Below, one piece after another: positions 25,739-33,948 of a stretch of DNA of 64,000 nt. The notes below the pieces were generated by a model. That model was not told where the DNA came from. It saw only the letters and a list, made by a program, of their open reading frames with translations, and made no database searches. Both the position numbers and the translations under genes were made by a program. Source of the DNA: Acetobacter sp. GTDB lineage: Bacteria; Pseudomonadota; Alphaproteobacteria; RF32; CAG-239. The stretch lies in NCBI GenBank assembly GCA_023665325.1, contig JAMPED010000001.1:42595-106594 (forward strand), in the 5' to 3' direction. Each line of letters starts with the position of its first letter. The first letter of the stretch is position 1.

Positions 25739-26803
25739 TCATATTTTTTCAAAATTAACTCGAGGATCAACTAATGAATAGGTTAAGTCACTAATGAGTT
25801 TTAAAACTAATCCTAATAAAGCAAAAATATAGAGTGTTCCGAAGACAATCGGGTAGTCGCGCGTCATTATGGCTTCGTAGCCAAGTAGTCCCATTCCGTT
25901 AAGACTGAAAATGATTTCAATTAAGAGTGAGCCGGTAAATAGAACCTTTATGAGAAGCGAAGGAAGGCCGGCAATAATTATCATCATAGCGTTACGAAAA
26001 ACGTGTTTGTAGAGAATCCGTTTTTCGGGCAATCCTTTAGCTCGGGCTGTTAAGACATATTGTTTGCTTAATTCATCCATAAAAGAATTTTTAGTCAACA
26101 TTGTTAATGAAGCGACTCCTCCGATAACAATACAAGTTACAGGAAGCGCTATATGCCAAAAATAATCTCTAATTTTATGTGGAGTACTAAATGTTTCCCA
26201 ATTGTCAGAGGTTAATCCTTTAAGTGGAAATAATTGAAAATATGTACCGCCGGCGAATAAGACAATTAGTAATACGGCAAATAAGAAAATGGGGACAGCA
26301 GAACCGATGAAAATGATAGTAGAGCTTATAACATCAAATTGTTCACCGTCTTGACGTGCTTTTTTGATGCCAAGGGGAATTGCTATTAAATAAATAAGCA
26401 GAGTTGACCATAAGCCAAGAGAAATGGAAACAGGCATTCTTTCCTTTATTAGCTCTAAGACGCTTTTGTCCTTATAATAACTTTTTCCGAAATCAAAAGA
26501 TAAGTAGTCTTTGAGCATTTTGAGAAAGCGTTCGTGAACAGGTTTGTCAAATCCAAATTGTTTTTCTAATTCTTTAACTAAATCGTCAGGAACACCTTTA
26601 GAACCTTGATATTTTTGTTCATTTAAGTTTGGTGTTCCGGTGTTAATGTTTCCTGTTGATGAGGTATTTATTCCTTTATATTGCGCAAGCATATATTCAA
26701 CAGGACCTCCTGGGGCTAGTTGAATAATCGCAAAATTGATGATAAGAATACCAAATAAAGTTACAGGTATAAGAAGAAGGCGTTTAAGGATATAATTGCG
26801 CAT
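25739..26803 (-). CDS. ABC transporter permease, YejB-like
   Basis: The 354 residues start MRNYILKRLLLIPVTLFGIL and show the binding-protein-dependent permease motif IVIGGVASLTMLTKNSFMDE followed by QYVLTARAKGLPEKRILYKH, with six or so membrane helices. N-terminal PGGPVEYM plus an inserted Asn/Gly-rich loop is typical of YejB (microcin C / long oligopeptide import). It begins 4 nt after the binding-protein gene. The second permease (YejE) and the ATPase (YejF) do not follow; a terminator does. Confidence 0.85.
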   Translation of the reverse strand: MRNYILKRLLLIPVTLFGILIINFAIIQLAPGGPVEYMLAQYKGINTSSTGNINTGTPNLNEQKYQGSKGVPDDLVKELEKQFGFDKPVHERFLKMLKDYLSFDFGKSYYKDKSVLELIKERMPVSISLGLWSTLLIYLIAIPLGIKKARQDGEQFDVISSTIIFIGSAVPIFLFAVLLIVLFAGGTYFQLFPLKGLTSDNWETFSTPHKIRDYFWHIALPVTCIVIGGVASLTMLTKNSFMDELSKQYVLTARAKGLPEKRILYKHVFRNAMMIIIAGLPSLLIKVLFTGSLLIEIIFSLNGMGLLGYEAIMTRDYPIVFGTLYIFALLGLVLKLISDLTYSLVDPRVNFEKI

Positions 26804-26807
26804 AATT

Positions 26808-28619
26808 TTAATCTTTCATCCACCAAGTGTTAATATCTACACCAAGATGCTCGTTGGTTTTGGGGTAAGTAAACTTATCCCAATAGGCGATACGATCCGA
26901 ATCGGAGTACCAGTTGAAAATGACATAATGATTAAACAGTAAAACACGGTCGAGGGCTTTGACGTATGCTGTATAAAGGTCATTATCTTTGGTTTCGATT
27001 AATTTTTGAATAAGTTCATCAACAACAGGGTTTTGAATACCCATAATATTATTACTGCCTTCAATGTTTGCAGATGTGCTACCCCACAGATCTTTTTGCT
27101 CTGATCCTGGCATAGATAGTCCTCCAAGACCTCCGACAATTATGTCAAAATCAAATTTATCTAATTTATTTTTATAAGTATTTATTTCTAAAACTCTCGT
27201 TTTTGCTGTTATGCCGATTTTACGCAGATTTTCGATAAATGGTAATAAAACTCTTGTAAATGCATTGCCATTTGCTGCATTTATAATAATTTCAAATTCC
27301 AAAGGTTCTCCAGTTTGTGTGTTACACATTTGCTCGTTAATGAAATCATATCCTGCTTGGTTGAGCAGCTTAACGGCTTGTTTTAGATTTTCTCTGTCTG
27401 AGAGTGAATCATTGCGGAATATTGCCTCGACTGGTGTTGTAAATATTTCTGGTGGTAGCTTATCTTTCATTTTGAGAAGGATATCTAGTTCTAAATCTTT
27501 TGGGGTATTGGTTGCAGCGAAACGAGTGTTAGTGAAGTAGCTGTTGAGACGTTGATATTGATTAAAAAATAAGTTTTTGTTTGCCCACGGAAAATTGAAT
27601 GCATAGTTGATAGCTTGACGAACAAGGGGATTGCTAAATTTTTCTTTACGGGTATTAAATGCAAAAAATTGATTTGTTGCGGGACGATTGTGTTTTAAGG
27701 TTTGTTTCTTGATTTTTCCTTGCTTTATTAGCTCATTATCGTAACCGCTTGCCCAAGTTTTGGCGATATATTCGTTGCGAAGGTCAATATTGCCAGAATA
27801 AAGAGCTTGAAGGGTGACAGTTGTATCTTGATAATAGTCATATTTTATTTCATCAAAATTGAAAAAACCCTTGCGTGAGGGAAGGTCTTTCGCCCAATAA
27901 TTAGGATTACGTATAAAAGTTATATAGCGTCCAGCTTCAAAATTTTTGATTATGTATGGTCCGTTGCCTAGAGGAGGGATTAAGCTTGGTTTGTCATATT
28001 CTCTGTTGGTAAAATCTTTTGCAGAAAATATTTTTAGTGATGTTAGAATTAACGGTAATTCACGGTTTTTTGTATCAGGTTTGAAATAGAAACGAACGTG
28101 ATGGGGGGAGAGTTTTTCTACTCTGTCGACATCTGTATAATAAAATTTGTAGACAGGGGATCCTTTAGTTATTAGTGAATTAAAACTAAAAACGACATCA
28201 TCTGCGGTAATTGGAGCGTTATTGCTGAATTTTGCTTTGGGGTTGATGTAGAAGCCTATAAAACTGCCATCGGCAGGAATCTCAAATTTTTCAGCGATTA
28301 AAGGATATGCGGTTTCTGTATCATCAGCAGGCGTGTATCCTAAGCTGTCCAGAGTTAGGGCTACTGCCTCAGTGGAAGCAGTTCCTTTGAAAATGTAAGG
28401 ATTGAAGTTATCAAAGGTGCCGTAGGCAGGAAGAACGATACGTCCTTTTTTGGGGGCGTTGGGATTGACATAATCAAAATGAGAAAAATTCTTTTGATAT
28501 TTTGGGTGTCCGCTGATTGAAATTGTATCTGAGATGGTGATATTTGGAACGGCGGAGGCTAATGTCGCATAAATACAACAAAATATTGTGCAGATGGACT
28601 TATTTATTATTTTTATCAT
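26808..28619 (-). CDS. ABC transporter substrate-binding protein, YejA-like
   Basis: A 603-residue SBP_bac_5 protein with an N-terminal signal peptide ending near LASAVPNI. Family blocks include FDYVNPNAPKKGRIVLPAYG, then VALTLDSLGYTPADD, GNGPYIIKNFEAGRYITF and VRQAINYAFNFPWANKNLFF, which fit the YejA (periplasmic peptide-binding) group. It feeds the YejB-like permease directly downstream. Its start overlaps the 3' end of the upstream unknown membrane gene by 20 nt. Confidence 0.87.
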   Translation of the reverse strand: MIKIINKSICTIFCCIYATLASAVPNITISDTISISGHPKYQKNFSHFDYVNPNAPKKGRIVLPAYGTFDNFNPYIFKGTASTEAVALTLDSLGYTPADDTETAYPLIAEKFEIPADGSFIGFYINPKAKFSNNAPITADDVVFSFNSLITKGSPVYKFYYTDVDRVEKLSPHHVRFYFKPDTKNRELPLILTSLKIFSAKDFTNREYDKPSLIPPLGNGPYIIKNFEAGRYITFIRNPNYWAKDLPSRKGFFNFDEIKYDYYQDTTVTLQALYSGNIDLRNEYIAKTWASGYDNELIKQGKIKKQTLKHNRPATNQFFAFNTRKEKFSNPLVRQAINYAFNFPWANKNLFFNQYQRLNSYFTNTRFAATNTPKDLELDILLKMKDKLPPEIFTTPVEAIFRNDSLSDRENLKQAVKLLNQAGYDFINEQMCNTQTGEPLEFEIIINAANGNAFTRVLLPFIENLRKIGITAKTRVLEINTYKNKLDKFDFDIIVGGLGGLSMPGSEQKDLWGSTSANIEGSNNIMGIQNPVVDELIQKLIETKDNDLYTAYVKALDRVLLFNHYVIFNWYSDSDRIAYWDKFTYPKTNEHLGVDINTWWMKD

Positions 28620-29706
28620 TCATCCAAGCTCCAAACGGATATGCGTATTCGTCATAATTATTTTCAGGGGAGGCGTTAATTTCTTTTTCTAATTCATCAA
28701 GTGATATGATGGATTTTTTGTTTTTGGGCGTAGGAGATATTTGTGAATGAGACTGTTTCATATTTTGCAATGCAGAATGTGTATTGCTAAAATCAGTTAT
28801 TTTTGGGGCTGGGGTTGGCTCTGTTAATAATTCATTACGTATGGCTTTTAAGCTGTTGTCGATATCTTCACATTTTGTCGTTGCAACAATTTTGGGTTGA
28901 CGAAGGAGTGTTTTTTCTTCGTTGTTGTTAAAGAATGATGGAAAAGCTAATGGCTCTTCGGCTTGTGTGTATTCAGAAGAGTGACGCGAAGGAGCGATTG
29001 GTGAAGAAGACGGAAGTGTTAATATTTTTTCAGCAATAGGGGTTATAAGAGCATAAACTTTACCCAAGGCGCCATATTCTACGATATTGTAGAAGAGTTT
29101 TTGTTTGTCATATGTTTCTAAAAGATTGCGTAAACTTTGGTAACGTGTTTTAAATTCTAAGATACTTCCTTTTAATAAACTATCTTTTTTAGCTTTTTGT
29201 AATAAATGTTCCGCAAATCCTGCCTGAAAATTGTGTGTTTCAATAAAAGTTTTGGCGATTAACCAGCGTTCACCACCTGCGGTGCGTGTCCATAGGTGCT
29301 CCATTTGCGTACTGGAAATTGAGTTGCTGCGTTTAATAATATCTGCTAAGACTTCATTAACATCTGAAATCAATGTGTCAAACTCATTTATAATAAAACC
29401 ATTTCTTATCTCGATTTCTGTTCCAAGTAATGTTGTGCAAAGGTTTGCTGTTGAGTCAGTGTTTTTGTGGAGTAAATCTAGAGTGTCGCGTAATTGTGAT
29501 GAGATGCGGTGCTCTGTATAGTAACTTTTGATAATAGCAAAAATAACCCAAATTAGTGCAACCGGAAATAATGTTATGGTGATAGTTTGATATAATGCAT
29601 CCGTGTTATGAGTGGCAAAAACAGCAGTAAAATTTATATATCTTAAACTGAAGATAAACCAAAAAATACTGCTAAAAGCTGCAATAAAAAATGAGATGTT
29701 TAACAA
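28600..29706 (-). CDS. hypothetical membrane protein with two N-terminal helices
   Basis: A 368-residue protein with hydrophobic segments at about residues 5-30 and 45-62, then a long cytoplasmic-type helical region containing the striking stretch EHLWTRTAGGERWLIAKTFI, and a Pro/Ser-rich tail ending DEYAYPFGAWMNDKNNK. I do not recognise the family. It overlaps the start of the yejA-like gene by 20 nt and so is co-transcribed with it, though a role in peptide uptake is only inferred from position. Confidence 0.6.
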   Translation of the reverse strand: MLNISFFIAAFSSIFWFIFSLRYINFTAVFATHNTDALYQTITITLFPVALIWVIFAIIKSYYTEHRISSQLRDTLDLLHKNTDSTANLCTTLLGTEIEIRNGFIINEFDTLISDVNEVLADIIKRSNSISSTQMEHLWTRTAGGERWLIAKTFIETHNFQAGFAEHLLQKAKKDSLLKGSILEFKTRYQSLRNLLETYDKQKLFYNIVEYGALGKVYALITPIAEKILTLPSSSPIAPSRHSSEYTQAEEPLAFPSFFNNNEEKTLLRQPKIVATTKCEDIDNSLKAIRNELLTEPTPAPKITDFSNTHSALQNMKQSHSQISPTPKNKKSIISLDELEKEINASPENNYDEYAYPFGAWMNDKNNK

Positions 29707-29908
29707 TTTTCGGCTCCTATCTGGTTTTTTTGTTATTTTAGTGTAAAACCTGTATTTTGCAAATAAAAAATGAGGATAATTTGGATATTTTTCGAGTTAT
29801 AAACAGGATTTTAAGCTGGTTTAAATGCATAGATAAAAAAAATATGATGAAATTTTTTTATTTTGTGTTATAGAAAGAAAAAATGTAATTTTAATAAAGG
29901 TACTAAAA

Positions 29909-30883
29909 ATGAATGATTCAACAGCCGCAGCGCTTGATTTTGAAAAAGATATTTTAGAAATTGAAGAGAAAATCGAGCACTTAAAGCTTTTAGCTAAAGA
30001 CGAAGATATGGATATAACCAGAGAAACGCGTCGTTTGGAAAGAAAGCTTAATCAGCATATTAACCGTACATATATGAATTTATCTGCTTGGCAAAAAGCA
30101 CAAATTGCGCGTCACGCTCTTCGTCCACATTGTTTGGATTATATTAAGGCATTTATTGAAGATTTTGTATTACTTGCTGGTGATAGATGTTTTGCAGATG
30201 ATGAGGCGATGGTTTGTGGTATTGGTAAGCTAGGCGGTAATGCTGTTGTGGTTATAGGGCAGGAAAAAGGAAATGATTTAGAGAGCCGTATTAAATATAA
30301 TTTTGGTATGGCAAAGCCTGAGGGGTATCGTAAAGCACAACGGATGATGGATTTGGCTGAAAAATTTCATTTACCGATTATTAGTTTTGTAGATACGGCA
30401 GGGGCATATCCAGGGGTTGATGCTGAGGCAAGAGGTCAGGCTGAGGCAATTGCATCATCTATTGAGAAATGTTTGCAAGTTAAAACACCGATTATTTCTC
30501 TAATTATTGGTGAAGGTGGTTCTGGCGGAGCAATTGCGATTGCTACAGCGAATCGAGTTTTAATGTTGGAACACTCAATTTATTCGGTTATTTCACCTGA
30601 AGGGTGTGCATCTATTTTGTGGCGCTCAGGTGATAAGACTAAAGAGGCAACGGAAGCCTTGCGTTTGACCGCACAAGATTTGAAAGCTTTGGGGATAATT
30701 GATGAAATTATTAAAGAACCGCTAGGGGGAGCACATCGTGATGTTGCACAAACATTTAGTGCGGTTAAGGAAGTCCTTATTAGGCAATTGAAAGAATTGC
30801 AGATGTTGTCTCCTGAAGAATTGAAACAACAGAGGACTGAAAAGTTCTTAAAAATGGGAAGAAATATTACAGCTGAGTTTTAG
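29909..30883 (+). CDS. accA: acetyl-CoA carboxylase carboxyltransferase subunit alpha
   Basis: AccA with AccD transfers the carboxyl group from biotin to acetyl-CoA, the first step of fatty acid synthesis. The 324 residues include the alpha-specific N-terminus (LDFEKDILEIEEKIEHLK), YIKAFIEDFVLLAGDRCFAD, the crotonase-type oxyanion block VDTAGAYPGVDAEARGQAEA and IGEGGSGGAIAIA. Length is typical. accD is not nearby. A terminator follows. Confidence 0.96.
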   Translation: MNDSTAAALDFEKDILEIEEKIEHLKLLAKDEDMDITRETRRLERKLNQHINRTYMNLSAWQKAQIARHALRPHCLDYIKAFIEDFVLLAGDRCFADDEAMVCGIGKLGGNAVVVIGQEKGNDLESRIKYNFGMAKPEGYRKAQRMMDLAEKFHLPIISFVDTAGAYPGVDAEARGQAEAIASSIEKCLQVKTPIISLIIGEGGSGGAIAIATANRVLMLEHSIYSVISPEGCASILWRSGDKTKEATEALRLTAQDLKALGIIDEIIKEPLGGAHRDVAQTFSAVKEVLIRQLKELQMLSPEELKQQRTEKFLKMGRNITAEF

Positions 30884-30886
30884 ATA

Positions 30887-30911
30887 AAAAGGGCAGTGTT
30901 TCTGCCCTTTT
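30887..30911 (+). terminator. accA terminator
   Basis: AAAAGGGCAG and CTGCCCTTTT form a 10-bp stem with a TGTTT loop, ending in a T-run. Confidence 0.9.
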
Positions 30912-30934
30912 GTTTAGCTTAAAATGTGTGAAAG

Positions 30935-30995
30935 CCGGATTATTTTTGTTGTGTAAAATTTGTTTGAAGGTTTTACAGAAAATATCCGGTTTTTT
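30935..30995 (+). promoter_or_regulatory. long hairpin with T6 in the leader of the Hsp20 operon
   Basis: CCGGAT (30935-30940) pairs with ATCCGG (30984-30989), and inside it GTAAAA (30953-30958) pairs with TTTTAC (30971-30976); T6 follows at once. It lies beyond the accA terminator and before the Cys-rich microprotein/Hsp20 genes. It could be a second terminator, or an attenuator or thermosensor in the heat-shock leader; it does not cover the ribosome-binding site at about 31045. Confidence 0.5.
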
Positions 30996-31054
30996 GCTGC
31001 CGGTGTTTAATGCGAACGAGGTATACGGATAAACATCAAATTTTGGAGGTTAAT

Positions 31055-31207
31055 ATGAAAAATTCTGAATCTAAGTTTTCTAATGATAAATCAAAGTCTA
31101 ATGCTAGTTCTAATCCAAGCTCTAAGCCATCTTCTGGTTGTTGTTGTGGATCTAAACTTTCCGATGATATCGAAGAAATCGATGTGATGGATATTGAAGA
31201 GAAATAG
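31055..31207 (+). CDS. 50-residue Ser/Lys/Asn-rich microprotein with a Cys triplet
   Basis: Translation from the ATG at 31055, preceded by GGAGG at five bases, gives a 50-residue protein: a low-complexity Ser/Asn/Lys/Pro half, then S-G-C-C-C-G-S, then an acidic tail with D-D-I-E-E-I-D and D-I-E-E-K. It is not recognised. The three adjacent cysteines suggest metal or redox chemistry. It ends 14 nt before the Hsp20 gene and is presumably expressed with it. A longer frame to 31010 lacks a ribosome-binding site. Confidence 0.6.
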   Translation: MKNSESKFSNDKSKSNASSNPSSKPSSGCCCGSKLSDDIEEIDVMDIEEK

Positions 31208-31221
31208 TTTTAAGGAGAGAA

Positions 31222-31692
31222 ATGATGAGAAATGCGGTAACAAATACAAATTCAAACAAGCGTGATTTGTCCGTTTCTCACAATCCGACGGATTTCAGAA
31301 GCCTGATGAATTATTTTTGGAATTTTATGGATAGTTCTAATTCAGATTTATCTGAATTATCACCTAAAATTCAGGTTACTGAAGATAAAGATGCGGTGAA
31401 AGTGACTGCAGAAATTCCAGGAATCAATGAAAAAGATATTGATTTGAAAGTATCTTCTGATGGTTACTTGAGCATTAGCGGTGAGAAAAAGAACGAAACG
31501 GAAGAAAATACTAAAGATAATTATTTTTCTGAAATCTCGTATGGTATGTTTAAGCGTACCATACAATTACCGTGGGATTTGGATTATGATGCGACAACGG
31601 CTGATTATAATAATGGTGTGTTGACGGTCAATATTCCAAAATCTCAAACGGAAAAGCAAAAGTTTAAGAAGATTAGTGTATCTAAATCTTAA
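31222..31692 (+). CDS. Hsp20/alpha-crystallin family small heat-shock protein
   Basis: A 156-residue small heat-shock protein. The alpha-crystallin domain covers about residues 48-150: KIQVTEDKDAVKVTAEIPG, KDIDLKVSSDGYLSISGEKK and the terminal Y-N-N-G-V-L-T-V-N-I-P-K signature. An N-terminal MNYFWNFMD-like segment is usual. It binds unfolded proteins as an oligomer. AGGAG precedes two adjacent ATGs. It is the second gene after the Cys-rich microprotein. Confidence 0.93.
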   Translation: MMRNAVTNTNSNKRDLSVSHNPTDFRSLMNYFWNFMDSSNSDLSELSPKIQVTEDKDAVKVTAEIPGINEKDIDLKVSSDGYLSISGEKKNETEENTKDNYFSEISYGMFKRTIQLPWDLDYDATTADYNNGVLTVNIPKSQTEKQKFKKISVSKS

Positions 31693-31820
31693 CTTAGACT
31701 GTTTGTGTGGACTTTTGCCGACTGTTCTATTAAGAGCGGTCGGCTTGCTGTTTTAAATATTGATATTTAATTAGTTGCGGTTTAAGATAAACTTGTATTT
31801 ATTTTATGGGGGGGGGAACT

Positions 31821-32297
31821 ATGTCTGAAATAAAGATTTTATTAGCAAACGAGGGGGATGCGGTTGCTCTTGCTGAATTATCTTATTCTGTAGGAAAAAT
31901 GCACGACGAAGCTATGCCTGAATATTTTAAGCCGACAGCGAGAGGTGAACATTTTCGAATTATTTGTGAAATGTTGAATGATTTAGAGATTCGTATTTTC
32001 AAGGCGGTATGTGAGGGAAAAATCTGTGGCTTTTTATGTTTATTAACTCCAGCCAAACCGCGGAATGGATTTATTCACGTTAGAACTGGTGTGATTCTAA
32101 ATTTTGGGGTTGATGAAGCTTATCGTAAGCTAGGAATTGGGACACAACTTATCCAATATGCAGAAAGATTTTTATTAAGTAAGGGAATTGATGCTATGGA
32201 GTTGGATGTGTTTATATTTAATGAAAATGCTCGAAAACTTTATGAGAAGATGCGATATAAAGTTACTGAGCAGCATATGTTTAAAAGTTTGAATTGA
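31821..32297 (+). CDS. GNAT-family N-acetyltransferase
   Basis: The 158 residues follow the GNAT fold with the acetyl-CoA loop VDEAYRKLGIGTQLIQYAER (about 98-117) and the late DVFIFNENARKLYEKMRYK. The substrate is unknown. I start at the ATG at 31821; a run of nine G (31808-31816) forms the ribosome-binding region. The homopolymer could change in length and so alter translation. Confidence 0.82.
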   Translation: MSEIKILLANEGDAVALAELSYSVGKMHDEAMPEYFKPTARGEHFRIICEMLNDLEIRIFKAVCEGKICGFLCLLTPAKPRNGFIHVRTGVILNFGVDEAYRKLGIGTQLIQYAERFLLSKGIDAMELDVFIFNENARKLYEKMRYKVTEQHMFKSLN

Positions 32298-32303
32298 AAT
32301 TTC

Positions 32304-32331
32304 TTGACAAAAGAGTTTCTATATGTATAAA
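32304..32331 (+). promoter_or_regulatory. promoter of the pseudo-subtilase gene
   Basis: A consensus TTGACA (32304-32309) and TATAAA (32326-32331) with a 16-bp spacer lie about 135 bp before the start codon, leaving a long untranslated leader. Confidence 0.65.
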
Positions 32332-32467
32332 TGGTGGTATGAGCTGGTTGGTGCTCGGAATGTTCGCCAGAATCAATCGTTGAAAATTTTTACATAGATT
32401 TCTTTTAAATGACTTATTTTGCTAATCGGACAGGCGGGATATAAGTTATTGGAAAGGAATATTTTAA

Positions 32468-33811
32468 ATGATAGAATACGTTGATATCTTCCGTGAGGAA
32501 GCGAAGTCTTTATTTCAGTCTTTTAAAAACAATGATGAGACAGCAGTTGCCAGATGTGCGAAAGTATTTGGTGATAAGAAAGATTTGACTTTAATGAATA
32601 TTCAGCACGTTATTGCTAAAGAGTATGGTTTTAATCAGTGGAAAGATATTATTGAAGCTCAAAAGTGGGATTTGGCCGGAGCGCTTAATAAAGTGCAAAA
32701 TGCCGGTTTGTCTTCTCCGTTAAAAATTTGGTATGGCGATGATAATTTATTTTATAGTACGGCTGAGCGTTTTGGAATTAGTGGTTCAAATGTGGGAGAA
32801 CGTCTGGATTTAATAAATTTTCAGGAAAAATGGGGGAATGATGTTTCCTCTTATATCCATATTAACAATTCAGATGTATCGTATGCAGACTTATCTAAGT
32901 TAGATGTTTCTAAAGCGACATTCGATGAATGGACTATTTGGCCGGAAGATAAGGCGATGATGCCTAAAAATTTTAATCCGCGAGAGTTTTTGGCGAAAAG
33001 AAAAAATCCGGGGCTTGGCATTCGTGAGTTGCATAAATTAAATATTGACGGTCGTGGAAGAAATGTTGCCATTATAAGTAATGAAAGTTTAAGACCGCAT
33101 TTGGAATATCGTGAAAGTTTGGCTGATTATGTGGATTTAAGTACACAAAAAGAAGAACTTGTTAGCTTTGGTTGGGATGTGGCTATTGTTGCTGGTTCAA
33201 CCTGCGGTGTGGCTCCGAAAGCAAAAGTGTATTGTTATCATATTGATTCTAAATATAAAAATCATCTAGGTAATCTTTCGCAGCAAATTGAGGCGATAGA
33301 ACGAATTTGTGCTTTGCATAAAAAACTTTTGAGCGAAGGCAAGAATGGAATAGATGTTATTCTTATTCCACATATGATGTCATCAGATGATAAATTGCGA
33401 AAAGTTATATATGATGCTACAGAATTAGGTATTTATGTTAATGATATAACCAGAGATGCGGCAAGAGAAAGGGCAGTTGAATGCATAATGTACGGCGATG
33501 TCAATAATCCTCTTGATTATAGATTGCATAAGAGCACACGATATCGTGCTTTTCAAGCTAAGTATGCATTGTGTATGGTTGGTTTCGGGCAGACGATTCC
33601 TTGTCAATATACCATTGGTTCTTATCTTTTTAATACAACGTCAGATATGATGAAATCTTGGCAAAGCGGCTTATTTGTGTTGTGTCGGAGTGTCAAGCCG
33701 GATTTGACTCCGGATGAATTTTGGCAGCTAGGGATTGAAACAGGGGATTTTCGTGAAGGAATTGGTACTATTGTTAATCCAAAGCGTTTGATTGAAGCGT
33801 TAAGGAGATAA
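32468..33811 (+). CDS. subtilase-fold protein lacking catalytic Asp and His (pseudopeptidase)
   Basis: A 447-residue protein. Residues 1-65 form a helical domain ending TLMNIQHVIAKEYGFNQWKD, a unit often found before other domains. From about residue 183 the chain follows subtilisin: DGRGRNVAIISNES (195-207) has Asn205 where the catalytic Asp should be, and SFGWDVAIVAGSTCGVAP (233-250) has Ser-Phe-Gly-Trp in place of His-Gly-Thr-His. The serine region is partly kept as NTTSDMMKSW with Ser392, and PDLTPDEFWQLGIETG is the usual end. No signal peptide. It is unlikely to cut peptides; a binding or scaffold role is inferred. A membrane microprotein follows 4 nt later. Confidence 0.75.
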   Translation: MIEYVDIFREEAKSLFQSFKNNDETAVARCAKVFGDKKDLTLMNIQHVIAKEYGFNQWKDIIEAQKWDLAGALNKVQNAGLSSPLKIWYGDDNLFYSTAERFGISGSNVGERLDLINFQEKWGNDVSSYIHINNSDVSYADLSKLDVSKATFDEWTIWPEDKAMMPKNFNPREFLAKRKNPGLGIRELHKLNIDGRGRNVAIISNESLRPHLEYRESLADYVDLSTQKEELVSFGWDVAIVAGSTCGVAPKAKVYCYHIDSKYKNHLGNLSQQIEAIERICALHKKLLSEGKNGIDVILIPHMMSSDDKLRKVIYDATELGIYVNDITRDAARERAVECIMYGDVNNPLDYRLHKSTRYRAFQAKYALCMVGFGQTIPCQYTIGSYLFNTTSDMMKSWQSGLFVLCRSVKPDLTPDEFWQLGIETGDFREGIGTIVNPKRLIEALRR

Positions 33812-33815
33812 GACA

Positions 33816-33908
33816 ATGTTTATTGGAATTTTTAAAACGGCAGCAGTCCTTTGTTGCTTGTATGTTGCTGCTTTTTATGATGAAAAAGACGGTAAAGAAG
33901 AGCAATGA
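33816..33908 (+). CDS. 30-residue membrane microprotein
   Basis: ATG at 33816 with GGAG eight bases upstream opens MFIGIFKTAAVLCCLYVAAF followed by the charged tail Y-D-E-K-D-G-K-E-E-Q and a stop. The first 20 residues can span a membrane, with two adjacent cysteines. It directly follows the pseudo-subtilase stop and precedes the operon terminator, so it belongs to that unit. It is too short for statistical support; position and ribosome-binding site are the evidence. Confidence 0.55.
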   Translation: MFIGIFKTAAVLCCLYVAAFYDEKDGKEEQ

Positions 33909-33912
33909 TACT

Positions 33913-33936
33913 AAGGCGGAAAACTTCCGCCTTTTT
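33913..33936 (+). terminator. terminator of the pseudo-subtilase operon
   Basis: AAGGCGGAA and TTCCGCCTT pair perfectly over an AAC loop, followed by T5. Confidence 0.88.
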
Positions 33937-33948
33937 ATATGAAAATAG

